64,000 nucleotides of DNA. Origin: Zelopaecilomyces penicillatus (taxonomy: Eukaryota > Ascomycota > Sordariomycetes > Hypocreales > Pseudodiploosporaceae). The DNA lies in assembly GCA_005765155.1 (NCBI GenBank), contig VCCP01000003.1, positions 4,402,001-4,466,000 of the forward strand, written 5' to 3'. This document shows positions 30,716-42,114 of this stretch, piece after piece; within the stretch, counting starts at the first letter, position 1; each line of letters begins with the position of its first letter. A program made the translations under genes and the position numbers. The notes under the pieces are model-generated. The model ran no database searches. It saw nothing but the letters and a program-made list of their open reading frames with translations, and was not told where the DNA came from.

Positions 30716-32610
30716 CCAAGAACCAGATGAGGAGGGCAAAAAAGAAGGAGCAGAAAAAGACAAAGGTGGAGACGGAAGCAGATGTAGAGGCAAGTCTTCT
30801 TAATCGCGCTGCGCAGTTTCGCGATGCGCAAGCGATCTCAGCATTCATTCTAACCGATATCATCCACCAGACCAAGTCTGAAAATGAAAATGTCGATATA
30901 GTGGATAATACGGTAGAGAAGGATACGTCAGCACAAGAAAATGACCTCGAAGTGAAGAAGGGAGACACAGTCCAGGATCTAGGCCCTGTCGACGGCCCGG
31001 TATTTGATGACATACTTAATGATGATCCGACCTTCGCCATCTACCGGGAAATATGTAGCAAGTTTGGCGCGTCGTTGGAGGAAGACCAAGTTGCCAAGGA
31101 GGCCAATGCTGGAAACCAGGGGACTGTATTTTTTGGCGATGATGACCATGTTCCTGGCGAAGACGAAGAAACCCCCTCGCAGCCAAAATTGTCGAAGAAG
31201 AAGCGCAAACTGCAAAACACACTATCGATTGCCGAGCTCAAAGCCCTGGTCAAGATTCCCGAGGTCGTGGAGTGGCAAGATATCTCATCATCTGATCCAC
31301 GCCTTCTGGTTCAGATCAAAGCCCAACGGAATGTCGTACCGGTCCCTCCGCATTGGTCAATGAAGCGAGAATATCTGTCATCCAAAAGGGGTATCGAGAA
31401 GTCTGCGTTCCGGCTGCCCAAGTTTATTACAGACACTGGCATCTCAGAGATGAGAGATGCATTGCTGGAGAAACAGGCAGAGCAGACTATGAAGCAGAAG
31501 CAGCGAGAACGGGTAAATCCCAAGATGAACAAATTAGACATCGACTATCAAAAGCTCTATGACGCATTTTTCCGCTTCCAGACTAAGCCGGAATTGACTA
31601 GATTTGGCGAGGTTTACTATGAGGGCAAGGAAACAGAAGTCGACTATCAACATTTCCGTCCCGGAGATTTGACTGATATGTCAAAGGAAGCACTCGGCAT
31701 GCCTCCAGGAGCACCTCCACCATGGCTGATCAACCAACAACGATTTGGTCCACCACCTTCCTATCCGACCTTGAAGATTCCAGGTTTGAATGCACCGCCG
31801 CCCTCAGGCGGCTCTTGGGGTTTCCATCCTGGTGGTTGGGGCAAACCACCTGTTGACGAATTCAATCGGCCATTGTATGGTGGCGACGTCTTTGGGTTGA
31901 CTGCTCAGAATGGTGCTAATGCTGGTGCTACTGCTCCAGCAGCACAGATTCAGCTCCAAGCAAGCGATACTATTGATCGCTCTCTTTGGGGTGAGCTGCA
32001 GCCGCGTGAAGAGGAGGAGTCTGAAGAGGAAGAATCTGAGGAGGAGGAAGACGATGACGAAGATGAAGACGATGCTGGCGGACTTGAGACACCTAGCGGT
32101 CTCGAAACACCAGGTGGATATGCTAGTACGGTTCATCCCGACTATCCTGGCCAAGGAGTCGAGACATCAATGGCCGGCGAAATGGATCTGCGCAAAGAAC
32201 GACGCGGCTTCGATACCGAAGAATCTTCTGCTCCTCGTTCGGCTTACACAGTTCTTCCCGAGCGACAGGTCCGCGCCGAGGGTTTCTTTGGTAGTGATCG
32301 TGCCTATGATATGACGGCTGCCCAGCGTGCCGGCATAAATGTGCTCGGCTCAGAGGACGATGCTCGTAAGCGCAAAAAGCCTGGCGATGTTGATGTCGCG
32401 GTTGATGTCGACTCCATCAACCAGAACGGCGGTATCAATAAGGACGATCTCCGGAAGAAGTATGACACCACTACCAAAGAGGAGGGCATTGGATCAAAGT
32501 GGGCCAACGATGAGGATCTAAGTGATCTTATTGCGGAAGGGAGCAGGAAGCGGCAACGCCTTGAGAAGGAACGCAACGAGAAGAAGAAGGAAAGTCGGTA
32601 CAGATTCTAA
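30697..32610 (+). CDS. CUS1: Splicing factor SF3b subunit 2 (SF3B2/SAP145, yeast Cus1)
   Basis: U2 snRNP component that helps anchor the branch-site complex; nuclear. Single exon, 637 aa. Layout: basic N-terminus (MAAPKMTKNQMRRAKKKEQKK), acidic spacer, then the DUF382 core (LSIAELKALVKIPEVVEWQD; HWSMKREYLSSKRGIEKS; ERVNPKMNKLDIDYQKLYDA). The PSP motif follows (PGDLTDMSKEALGMPPGAPP), then PPSYPTLKIPGLNAPPP. The C-terminal third has a Glu/Asp block (around base 32010-32080) and a basic coiled end (KRQRLEKERNEKKKESRYRF). The N-terminal SAP domain of human SAP145 is absent, as in yeast Cus1. Its start is preceded by an overlapping uORF, which may lower translation. Confidence 0.95.
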   Translation: MAAPKMTKNQMRRAKKKEQKKTKVETEADVEASLLNRAAQFRDAQAISAFILTDIIHQTKSENENVDIVDNTVEKDTSAQENDLEVKKGDTVQDLGPVDGPVFDDILNDDPTFAIYREICSKFGASLEEDQVAKEANAGNQGTVFFGDDDHVPGEDEETPSQPKLSKKKRKLQNTLSIAELKALVKIPEVVEWQDISSSDPRLLVQIKAQRNVVPVPPHWSMKREYLSSKRGIEKSAFRLPKFITDTGISEMRDALLEKQAEQTMKQKQRERVNPKMNKLDIDYQKLYDAFFRFQTKPELTRFGEVYYEGKETEVDYQHFRPGDLTDMSKEALGMPPGAPPPWLINQQRFGPPPSYPTLKIPGLNAPPPSGGSWGFHPGGWGKPPVDEFNRPLYGGDVFGLTAQNGANAGATAPAAQIQLQASDTIDRSLWGELQPREEEESEEEESEEEEDDDEDEDDAGGLETPSGLETPGGYASTVHPDYPGQGVETSMAGEMDLRKERRGFDTEESSAPRSAYTVLPERQVRAEGFFGSDRAYDMTAAQRAGINVLGSEDDARKRKKPGDVDVAVDVDSINQNGGINKDDLRKKYDTTTKEEGIGSKWANDEDLSDLIAEGSRKRQRLEKERNEKKKESRYRF

Positions 32611-33462
32611 TCACTACGTGTGAAAAAGAAGATGCCTATTCTCGAGGTACATAGTAAGCTCCTGTGCGTGTAATTTCAACGAGGCAGTGGACTGGTTGGT
32701 CGATAATCACCCCCAAAACGCATGGGTAGGAAACAACGCTGGCTGTAAGGGATAGGATGTGGGCGCATAATTGGGTCTGGCGTTGAGTTTATTCGTCAAC
32801 AGGGCGATTTTCCATTTTGAATTGGTAGGAATGGCTATGATTATTTGTTATACAACAGTTACATCTGACGTATGCGAAGACAGTAACTACTTTCTTGTGA
32901 CTAGACACTCCCCTTTGTCAAGCTAGGGCTGATGCTGAGTCCGCTGTTCTCTCTTTATCTAGAATAATTGCATCGCCTGCGGGAAATTCCTCGACCAATA
33001 CAACTCCTTAAAAACGATTGAATCGATGTTATTCGATATCGAGACTGAAAAAAAAAGTGTAGAATAGACTGGTTTTGAAGGAAAAATAAAATCAATTCAT
33101 GATAAAATTGCATCTCGCACGACTCCCTTCCCAGTAATGCAGCCCCCCTGCCAGGCGCCAAATTTAAAATCATATACGTTAGATGGTGCCTTGAGCGTAA
33201 ATAGTGACGAGATAGCAACAACGACCATGTCTTGTTACGCCCTACAAGTTGTCCAAAAGCAAAATCCCTATGCATGTTTTTAGATAGTCTCTGTTATCAG
33301 CATGATTGCTCGTCTTCTGTCTTCCCATGATTGCCCCAAGTTGACGTTTTTTCCATAAGCCACCCCGGGCGAACTGTATTCAATCGAGACTAGTTATTAC
33401 ACGGCAAACCCTGTTCGCGAAGGCTTAGGAAAACGCATCAGCACAGGCAGATTGACCCGACC
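32611..33462. other. Intergenic, convergent 3' ends
   Basis: Non-coding 0.85 kb between the facing stops of SF3B2 and SUZ12. AT-rich with A-runs around 33045-33115. No gene seen. Confidence 0.55.
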
Positions 33463-35751
33463 CTAGGAGGATTTCTCAGACTCGCTGCATGTGTTACATA
33501 GCCAATCACGACGGGTGACAGGTAGAGTCGCGGTTTTGGCTATACAGTCGGAGTGATAAAGTCGGCGAGAACATGTCTAGAAAAGCCAAAAAAAAGAGAG
33601 GTTAGGATCAGCTAATTATCGCAATTTGATGCATCATGGGGCACATACCTTGTTCGAGCAGAGCAACATTCGTGGCCCAAGCACCGGGAGCTGACAGACA
33701 CCGCAGCCATTAGATCCTTTGCGGATCTGATGGTTTTTAGGAGATTGTTTGGTTGGTGTCTTCGTCACTCCACTCCCTGATATGACACCGTCTAACCCAT
33801 TGGTCTCGAGCTTCACAATCGACTTCGCCCTCGCCTCGTTTATATGAGACAGAGCTTTCTCAACCGAGTCCTCATCTAGTACGTCGCGGGCTAGAAGAAC
33901 ACTTGTGTGCTTGCCGAACTCCACCATGCGTGAATTGGCGGCCACAAGCCATGACGCCTTTTGCCGAACGAATTCTAGCCATGCTCGCGGTAAATAAACT
34001 GCGGAAGTTATGTTCTGACATAAAATGTAACCGTCCCATTCCCATATATACTCCTTCTCTGGAGGCGTCACATCGGAGAAGTCACCAATTGCCTCTCGAT
34101 GCTTTTGGATTAGCCATGTATTATCTGGTGCATACTCATATCGTGGAACCTCCTGACCAGCCACCAACTTCACGCGGCTGATGGGGTCAAACACAGGTTG
34201 GCTGATTGGCGGCACCACGGCTTTCGTACCCCTTGGGCGACTAGATTGGCCTCGGCGTTGCATGGTGCTACGATGGTGTGGCATTGGGGAGCGCGAAGGT
34301 AGCCTGTCGAGCTCCGATCTGTCCCTAGGAGCCAAAAAGACATCATCCCTGGCATCTGGCCCAAGACGCGATGTAATCCATGACTGGTCCCCTGAGGCTA
34401 TCGTCTCCAGGTTGAAAGGTTGGATAGGTTGCTTGAGCAGATATGTTTTGGAAGGGGAAGACTCTGATTCGCAACGGCTTGTGACTCGAAATTGCGGCCC
34501 TTGACTCGTCGTTTCAAGCACATATTCATACCCAGTGTGCAAGGTCTGCAAGTGAACCTGTAATTGCAGCATATTGTGGTGGTAAACTCCACAGGTTACA
34601 CAACGAAAGTAGTCAAGAGAAACAGGTTGATCGGATGGCAGTAGGTAGTTAATCCGCCCCCCAGCTGTTGCTGTGCTTGTGCTCTTAATTCGTCGCTTTT
34701 TCTCTTTCCCCTGGGCCTGATCACTCAAGACCTTAAGATTATAGACCTTATTCTTCTCTCGAGTCCTCAGGGATCTTGACGGTGTCTGTGCCTCCTCTAA
34801 CTCTTCATCAATTTCAAATGAAGATTCATCCATGTGCTGGCCATTAGCAACATTTGGAACTGCATCTGCGTCGTTGGTGAATAAATCCGTGTCGGGATCT
34901 ATGGCATTGATACAGGGCATTGAGCCCTTTTCTAGACGTCTCAAAGCTTTGAAACCAGCCGTCCAACTAAGATCAACATCCAATATATAGTCCGTTTCGC
35001 GAGCATATTGATGTGAGGGGTATCCTGACGATAAATAAAGGGGGCCTTTGAGTCTCCCGAAAATCTTGTCAAACCGACTTGACAGTACCCAGTTCCGAGT
35101 GGAGTTAGAAGGAGGTTGAGGCAACACTGCCGGTATGCCAAAATCAGTGATTTCTAGCGGTGGCCAGTGGCCATCGTTAGCAGCCTCCAATTCGACAAGG
35201 AGCTCATAAGAGTCCGACAAATCAAACGCAGCATCGTCACTTCTGTTGATGAGGATGCTCTCTTCGGGAATATAGAACGGCCGCGGCAGGTCGACCCGGG
35301 CAGTTCGATGAGGGCCGACAGGGTTCTTGAACGTGGTCAAATCACAGATTTGGCTCTGGCAATGAAGAACTCGGGGCCGATCTGAACTCAACTCAGAAAT
35401 GGTGATCCTACAGCTGGCCTTGGTCGTAAGCAGGTCGCGTGGAGCAGCGGTAGTCTGGCAAGGCCGAATTTTCTTCGTTTCCTTGTGAGCTAGCTTCAGG
35501 ACCTCAATACGCAGCGCAGAGCGTGGGTCAGAAGTCCCGGGTGAGGCAATGAGGTGATCGACATCAAATGAGTTGCATGTGGATATGCGCCGTTTCTTCA
35601 AGGGACGATCACCCTCATCACCCACCCCTTTGCGCTCTGGCGAAGATGCTATATTGCCCATAGCTGAAGGATCTTGCCAGGCTCTGACTCCTTTGAGCCA
35701 GTTGCGATGGAGAAAGGGAGCTTTGCGCGGATGGCTAGGATTCGCCGTCAT
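33463..35751 (-). CDS. SUZ12: Polycomb PRC2 subunit SUZ12 with C-terminal PHD-like finger
   Basis: Homologue of SUZ12, the PRC2 core scaffold for H3K27 methylation; nuclear. Exons on the minus strand: 35751-33649 and 33576-33463; 2217 nt, 738 aa. Mid-protein C2H2 finger: FRCVTCGVYHHNMLQLQVHL followed by QTLH. A VEFS box follows (TWLIQKHREAIGDFSDVTPP; EKEYIWEWDGYIL; EFVRQKASWLVAANSRMVEF; ARDVLDEDSVEKALSHINEA). The unspliced frame ends four residues after an exact GTATGT donor. Splicing to TTTTCTAG at 33577 adds 37 residues and completes a Cys4-His-Cys3 pattern: CGVC, LLCSNKTC, YHSDC, WLCNTC. This is PHD-like and lies right after the VEFS box, which is not the textbook SUZ12 architecture. The intron is 72 nt. 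Confidence 0.92.
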
Positions 35752-37280
35752 GGCGGGTTAAGGCCGCTCATGAGAAGAAGAGGTATGGCAAGTGAGATGA
35801 GCACAAGGCGCGAAGAGGCAGCTGAGGCGTGTGTCGGCTTTGTATGTCGCAAATTTCATGAGCCTCTGCCAGTCATTGTATTGGTGGCGAACGAGAAGAA
35901 CGCCGGTATCACGATTGCAGCCGCTTAGTCGTGTTTGAAAGCACCTGGTGAGAAAGATTTTGAGCACCTCGAAATAGCCATCCACTGGTGAGACGACGAG
36001 CAGCAGGGCGACACAAGTTTTCTCAGAAAAGCGCGCAGAGATGCAAAACTGGCAACAGCATCAATGGAGAGTTAATGTGGGCGAGGTTTGACAGCGCGAC
36101 AATGGCTGGAGGATATTGAGCAGACGCGTGAGACCACTGGCCAAGTCTGACACTGCAAACAAAAGGAGGCATGCTCTAACAACTATCGCGACACCCGCAA
36201 GCAGTCTAGCGCTTTAGCGCTTTGGACCTGACTTGCAGGCGTAGTTGTACGGTGGCTCTACAGCGCTGTACGCCTACTGAATGGGACCACTTACAGGGCA
36301 TTGGGGACGGAGGTGTAGTGTGCACAGGGGACGCCAGGTTGCTAAAAGCCGGATACGGGGCTGGCAGCACAAACGTATAGGTACCTACCTCCACTGTACC
36401 TTGTCATCCTTGAATCATGCATCTTGTGTCTCCTCCCACGTGCAGCAAGGCACAAGTGGACGGCACTGGAAGACATGTCTACTGGCATGAAAGTACTGGA
36501 TACTGCCAAGGTAAGCACTATAGTAGACACTGAGGCATTACCTGGAATATTCGAACCCAGCCGAGAAATGCCAACCAATTTAGTAAGTACTTTTTATGCT
36601 TTTATCAAAGGTAATCTGCACATGTCGGTTTTTACAATGATGTCCTCTGCGGCCCAATTCCATGTTTTCTTTCACTTTGGGTTCATCATCATTCTGATTT
36701 GTCGAAGCTGCTTCCGCCTTGGCAGCACGTAGCTTAGGTACATAACGTGTGCCTTGGTGTGTTATGCAACTAACAGAAACAGAATGCTCCATGGCCAACC
36801 CAGTTGCCCAGGTCGCTGCAGTGCGGCGTAGCGCTAAGGCAAGGCTGCGGTACCTCCTGCATGACGTGCGTCTACAGGCACCCTCCTCCCCAGGCACTTC
36901 ACTGACACATCCACTGGCAACGCCCCGCCAAAGGCCGTGAATAACGTCCATCTTGTTCGACCTGACTTTCTGCACATCGCCTCTCCCATCGTCCCGATAC
37001 CCGCCCACCCTTCTGCTGCCGCATCTCTGCAAATCGACCACAGCAGGACAACGACCTTAGGGACTACAGTTTAGCTTGTCATGAGCCCTCGCGTCTGCGT
37101 ACGCGTCTCACAGTAGCCTTCGTTCGGGAAGGAAGCTTGGGGCCCTAGTTTGACGCTTCTGTTGTGGTTAGACAACCTCATTGATGACTAGAGTCAATCG
37201 CCTTCCCCTGTAAGTAATGGCCACATGTATATCGTGATTGCAATCCCAGTATAGCTGATGATTCTATAGGTGTTGCAATA
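35752..37280. promoter_or_regulatory. Divergent promoter region, SUZ12 and F-box/LRR-like gene
   Basis: About 1.5 kb between divergent starts. It holds the SUZ12 promoter at the left, ACGCGT sites near 36123 and 37098, a tandem AGCGCTTT pair near 36208-36223, a TAGGTACCTACC motif near 36380, and a 5' UTR intron of the right-hand gene. ORFs of 60-150 codons here lack ATG starts or known motifs. Confidence 0.5.
37210..37269 (+). other. Probable 5' UTR intron of the F-box/LRR-like gene
   Basis: GTAAGT donor at 37210, CTGAT branch-like site and TCTATAG acceptor ending at 37269, 60 nt, just 11 nt before the ATG at 37281. Consensus and length fit the coding introns of this window. Confidence 0.6.
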
Positions 37281-39491
37281 ATGGTCTTCACACGTAATGC
37301 TGGCCGAGCGCCTACCACCCAAAATTCACAAAGGCGCAACCCCACCCGACGAGCCCGCCCTTCGCTTTCCGATCTCGATGAGGCATCATCCGACGAGGCT
37401 ATGTCTTCTCACACTCGAACCCGAAACAATGTTGCAGGCCTTACACATTCCGACTCTGACTCAAGCTCTGGCTCCGACTCCGCGTCGGACAGGTCCCAGC
37501 TCTGGCAGCCTCGAAGTCGTACTTGTGATGCTGCCGTATCTAGCAAAAGGCGCCACCTCCCACGAAATACCAAAGGCGCATCCTCTCGGAATACCAATAC
37601 TGAACTTCTGCCCGCCAAGCCTACGCCCATCAAACAGATACGCCGGGCAACCGGCGTGAACAAAGGAAGAGGGCGAGCACCACTATACAAACCGTTGCTT
37701 ACACCGACAAAGAAACATGATCGCGTTCAGGTTGGCCATGACCCAGAACTTACAGGCAAAATTCCAGACTGGAGGGACCCGCGAATTCCCTATGGGTGCT
37801 GGGTCGATATTATGCTTTATGCTGCGAGTGAGGGGATTGTTGATGATCTGGCCAACAGCTGGCTCATAAATGCGGCGACAACCTGCCAGAATTTCACTGA
37901 GCCGGCCTTGACGGCCATCTACCGTTGTCCTGTCATCAGAACCCAGGCCAAGGCGAAGCGACTAGTTGCCCTACTTGAACGCTCTCCTTCAGAGACCCGA
38001 TTGAATTATCGCATCAAAATTGAATCCCTCAATGTTGATATTCACATTGTTCCTCAATCTGTTTTATACCAGTTAATTCACCCATTGACTCGCTTGAAAG
38101 AATTGGTTGTTTTCACCCCCTTGGATCAGCCACCGTACAGGAAGCTCGATGCAAACGTTCGATGGCACTACCCTGAAGACATTTTCCGCGCCCTCTCGCC
38201 TGCTTCTCCTTCTGTGTCGGCTCAAGAAAAACCATTCCCAGCCATTCTAAAGAGTTGGGAATGGAGTGGAAGGTTGATTGGAGGCTATGTTTCTACAATT
38301 GGTGACATTACTCGTATTCATCAGATGCCCTCATTCTCTCAGCTCACTCGACTAAGTTTCACCAACTTTCAAGTGCCATCCTTGCATAATCTTAAAATTA
38401 AATCAGATGACGACGCGGATGATTTACAGTCATATCAAGGGGATAGCGCTGTCATTGAGAACATTGGCCATGCCATATCCCAACTGAATTGCCTTAAACA
38501 TCTCATCTTTGAATCATCGACCGTGATGTGTGATCAATTACTTCCTTTCCTTCCAAAAAACCTACTTCATCTCGAACTAATAAACTGTTGGGAAATCAAA
38601 TCAGAAGACATAACCCCCTTTCTTCGCACCCACGGCACCCACCTACGGACTCTCACATTGCTTCATAACCAATCCTTGAATCTTGCCTTTCTTACAGATT
38701 TAGCTGATTCATGTCCTAATCTTCGAGAATTACAAATGAATTTATCATATTTTCGGCACCATGATTGCTTCAATGATGCGGACCCAATGTATGCCAACGC
38801 TCTGCTCCCGCATGAGGTCCCGAAGTGGCCTTCGAGCCTGCGTCTACTTGAAATCGAACACATTCGATACTGGCCCGTGGAAGCTGCAGAAATGTTCCTC
38901 CAATCTCTCGTCGATAGCAGCGGGAATCTTCCAAACCTGCGCTATCTTGCTATCAAAACTATGCTCGATATCCCGTGGCAAGATCGTGCCGCGTTGCGAA
39001 GTAAGTGGCGGTCAGAGTTGGAGCGTGTATTCCTCCGTCCCTTCCAGCCACCTATCATGTCTTCGCCTACCCCAAAACCAGATATAGTCGAGGTCAATAC
39101 TCAGCCGCACAAGAGGAAGCGAGACACTTCGCCGTCAACACCTTCACCACCTTCTCGTCGGAGTGGCAGAATAGCTACGAACGCTGATGCCAACTTGCGA
39201 TGCCAAGGAGATACTAAAACGTCCCAATTTTCCGGAAAGCCGATGTATCAAGAGGCTGAGACTGATGAGGACGAATTTGACGTGCCAGAAAGCTCAGAAA
39301 TAGAGGATGCAGAGAGTTCTGATGAACTTCAGTCCTCCGGTGAAGAGATTAAACCCATGGTCCAAGGACTCTGCAAGACAGTCAACATTCTCTTTGATAA
39401 CCAGAAAGTCAGAGAGATACAGTATGGGATGGAGGACTTTCTGGCAGACGACAATGGCGATGATTCAGAAGAGGAGTCGAATTGGAGATGA
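37281..39491 (+). CDS. F-box/LRR-like nuclear protein
   Basis: Single coding exon, 736 aa, ATG at 37281. The N-terminal 150 residues are basic and Ser-rich, with a run of alternating Ser/Asp (residues about 52-68) and an NLS-like RRATGVNKGRGRAPLYK. An F-box-like helix pair follows (IPYGCWVDIMLYAASEGIVD; LINAATTCQNFTEPALTAIY), then leucine-rich repeats (LTRLKELVVF; LLHLELINCWEI; HLRTLTLLHNQSLNLAFL; CPNLRELQMNL; LPNLRYLAI). The C-terminus is basic (PHKRKRDTS; RRSGRIA) and then strongly acidic. F-box plus LRR proteins are usually substrate receptors of SCF ubiquitin ligases. The nuclear tails suggest a chromatin or nuclear target, which is inference. No specific orthologue is recognised. Confidence 0.72.
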   Translation: MVFTRNAGRAPTTQNSQRRNPTRRARPSLSDLDEASSDEAMSSHTRTRNNVAGLTHSDSDSSSGSDSASDRSQLWQPRSRTCDAAVSSKRRHLPRNTKGASSRNTNTELLPAKPTPIKQIRRATGVNKGRGRAPLYKPLLTPTKKHDRVQVGHDPELTGKIPDWRDPRIPYGCWVDIMLYAASEGIVDDLANSWLINAATTCQNFTEPALTAIYRCPVIRTQAKAKRLVALLERSPSETRLNYRIKIESLNVDIHIVPQSVLYQLIHPLTRLKELVVFTPLDQPPYRKLDANVRWHYPEDIFRALSPASPSVSAQEKPFPAILKSWEWSGRLIGGYVSTIGDITRIHQMPSFSQLTRLSFTNFQVPSLHNLKIKSDDDADDLQSYQGDSAVIENIGHAISQLNCLKHLIFESSTVMCDQLLPFLPKNLLHLELINCWEIKSEDITPFLRTHGTHLRTLTLLHNQSLNLAFLTDLADSCPNLRELQMNLSYFRHHDCFNDADPMYANALLPHEVPKWPSSLRLLEIEHIRYWPVEAAEMFLQSLVDSSGNLPNLRYLAIKTMLDIPWQDRAALRSKWRSELERVFLRPFQPPIMSSPTPKPDIVEVNTQPHKRKRDTSPSTPSPPSRRSGRIATNADANLRCQGDTKTSQFSGKPMYQEAETDEDEFDVPESSEIEDAESSDELQSSGEEIKPMVQGLCKTVNILFDNQKVREIQYGMEDFLADDNGDDSEEESNWR

Positions 39492-40219
39492 TGTAGAGCA
39501 GGAACACATTATTTCCTGTCATTCGACATTGTGATACCCGATTTCTTTCTCAACTATTGTTAAACCCTTCATCATGTCTCGTGAAAGGATAAACATGGGT
39601 ATTTCTAACCCGAGTTCCTGGCTCTTCTTCTTCTGGCTTTGCCTTTCGCCTTGAAGCGATTATGGGCGACCAAGCATCTCTCACCTTCACTACTCATTCT
39701 GTTCACTCTGCTGGCTCAGTTGTACATGGCAGGTTGACCAGCGGCTACAATTAAAAGGCGAACACATACACTCAAGGCTAGAAATGGAGCTCCCGCTCAT
39801 GTACATACGTTTTAATGCTCGTCAGTTAGATGCATATAGTTGAATTCCTAGGGAGAATCACAGCTGAAAGCGACCATTATATCAATATAGCAAATATTCA
39901 TGCAAGTGTTTTTGGGCTGCTATCGCAGCGATTGTTTTAAGTTGCTAGTTACAGCTAGGCCCCGGCCCTATTCCTTTTCTCTTGATAACTCCTTGTTAGC
40001 TAATGCGAGGTGTAAAAGCCGCCGATGACCGTAAAACATCGGAAACACTAGTCTCAGCCCATAAACGCGATTAATGTACATGTGACCTTCTATCTTAACC
40101 TCCTTGAATATCGTTGCAATTATTCTCCACTCAAATTGATTCCGGAACCCGGGATTTGATACGGATTTATCGTGATCCAAGAATCACCTAACCCTCCAAA
40201 CTAGGGACTATGACAAGCA
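39492..40219. other. Intergenic, convergent 3' ends
   Basis: Non-coding 0.73 kb between the facing stops of the F-box/LRR-like gene and the RS-rich gene. AT-rich; nothing but expected 3' UTRs seen. Confidence 0.55.
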
Positions 40220-42114
40220 TTAGAAGGCGGCACCGCCGATGCCTTCGCCTGCCAAGTTTTTCATACTTTTCTCACTCAAGTCACTCCTCATTTCCCATGC
40301 CCGAGCATCTCGCTCCAGCCGATTCCATGTATACAGGCCCTTTCGTAGTCGCTCCTGCTTCACTCTCAATTCGTCACGAAGTTTCTCTTCTTCGTCCTTC
40401 AGTTTTCTGTAATGAGGCTCGACTTCCTTTGTAACACCCAAGAGCAGGGGTGTCATGCTGGAATCTAGTTTACCCCCTGGGATAAGCGGTGGCATAGATC
40501 CCATCAGATTTTGGACTAGAGATTGTCTAGACCCGTTACCATGTTGAGCCGAAGGACCAGTTGGTGGATTGAAAGGACGAGCATGGGTGGGCGTGGACGA
40601 GCCACCGATGCTTGCTGGACCTGCACGAGGACCAGTAGGAATGTTTTGAGGTGCGCTGGGGGTGGATGGCGTTGCTGGGGGACCCGACATATGCCTTGAC
40701 TGTGTTGCACTCCAGCCACCTCTTGAATGTGCACCGCGAGCCGCGAAGGACGATCCTCTAGATGGGGGAATGTATCCGCGGGGGCCAGTTGGCGGATTGG
40801 TTGGACTAGTAGTTTCCGCTCGAGGTGGAGCAGCGCTTGGCGTTTGAGGATGTCTAGGTGCTTGGGGTGCTGGTGAGGATACTGAGACAGAAAAGTTTCG
40901 ATTACCGGCCGGTCCAGTTGGTGGTGCTCGTAAGGCTGCTGGGCCCCGCGGCGGAGATTTACTTGATGCCGGGACCAGCTCTGGCTGACCCGGTCGTGTG
41001 GTCTCTCGAGCGGATGTGGATGTCGGAGCTGTAACATGATGCGGAGAATCATCCCTGAGGGGAGGAGGGGAACGAGCTCGTGTAGAGGCAGGTCTAGGAG
41101 ATGCCCTCACCGATGCTGGCTGAGAATTTATAGCTGATGAGACTCCTGATTCACGAGGTGGAGATGGTCGCCTATAGGATGGGAACCTGTCCCCTCGTCG
41201 GCTCAGTGACCGAGAACGGGGCCTGTATGAACCCCCACGCACCGCAATAGGGGTTGTTTTCCCTGGAGGTGGTGTTCTCTCACGACGCCGGTCTCGATTA
41301 GGGGGAGATCGAGATCTCCTGTTGAGGTTCAAGTTAGACGAAGGAGGGGCGAAGAGATCAGGCTGAACAAACCTCTCATCGCGCCTCTCCAACTCTCGAT
41401 CTCTTTCCCTGTCACGAGCAACCCGATCCCGTTCTCGATCCCAGTCTCTGTTGCGCTCACGATCTGGCTCCCGAGGCCGATCACGATCCCCCCAATCTCG
41501 TCGAGGTGGGGATCTGGGTCGCTCATATCTATTATCGCGTAATGGAGATTCTCGTCTGGAGGGACTACGACGGGGTGGTGATCTCCTGAATGGAGAACGG
41601 GTTCGCTCTCGTCGCCGGGGGCTTTCGCGTTCTCTCGACCGTTCGCGCCGATAGCGATCGCCTGCAGTGCGAGAACGGCGACGGGGCATATATCTTCCTG
41701 GCACATAGCTATCTGACCCTGGGTTGATTGGACTGCGCGGTCTTGGGCTTCTCGCTCGGGGGGGACTTCTTGCTCGGGGAGGACTCCTTGGTCGGGGAGG
41801 GCTTCTGGCTCGCGGAGGGCTCCTTGCTCGTGGAGGACTCCTTGGCCGCTCCCTCACTGGACTTCTCGCTCTTCTCGGTGGAGACCGGTCGCCTCGTGGT
41901 GTCGGTCGCCAGGATTCTCCAGCACCGTATCTAACGACTTCACCGTCATCATACCTAAGAAAAGTCAATAAGCAAAAGCCCAAACTCCATCTCACATAGA
42001 TGAAGGTGTATGGAAGAGCTGTGACGCAAACACTAGGATTCGCGCCTTTTGCAAGAGATGAAGAGAATATGATCTCACGTACCTTCGAGCCCGATTATCG
42101 CGATCGCGATCCAT
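40220..42114 (-). CDS. Serine/arginine-rich repetitive protein
   Basis: Exons on the minus strand: 42114-42083 and 41954-40220; 1767 nt, 588 aa. It begins MDRDRDNRARRYDDGEVVRY, the intron falling inside an Arg codon. Then come tandem (S/R)PPRAR repeats and RS/RD/RE dipeptides up to about residue 240 and a Pro/Ser/Thr/Gly-rich middle with recurrent PPTGP motifs. A short ordered C-terminus with a charged helix closes the protein (VEPHYRKLKDEEEKLRDELR), ending GEGIGGAAF. RS-rich composition is that of splicing or mRNP factors (SRRM-like), but no RRM or PWI domain is seen, so the role is inferred from composition only. SF3B2, another splicing protein, lies 7.6 kb away; this is probably coincidence. 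Confidence 0.8.
41742..41850 (-). repeat. 18-bp coding minisatellite (SPPRAR repeat)
   Basis: About six degenerate 18-bp units in the RS gene encoding SPPRAR/SPPRPR. The period preserves the reading frame. Copy number is likely to vary between strains. Confidence 0.75.

Noticed and set aside
36535..36575. Possible tRNA: a GGTTCGAAT box on the minus strand
   Set aside because: No matching T-stem, acceptor stem or A box around it. Only a short GGCATT/AATGCC inverted repeat is present.
36580..37041. 153-codon minus-strand ORF between SUZ12 and the F-box/LRR-like gene
   Set aside because: It starts with GTG, has Arg/Cys-rich composition and no motif, and lies in a promoter region. The last 60 residues look more protein-like, so it is kept only as a faint possibility.
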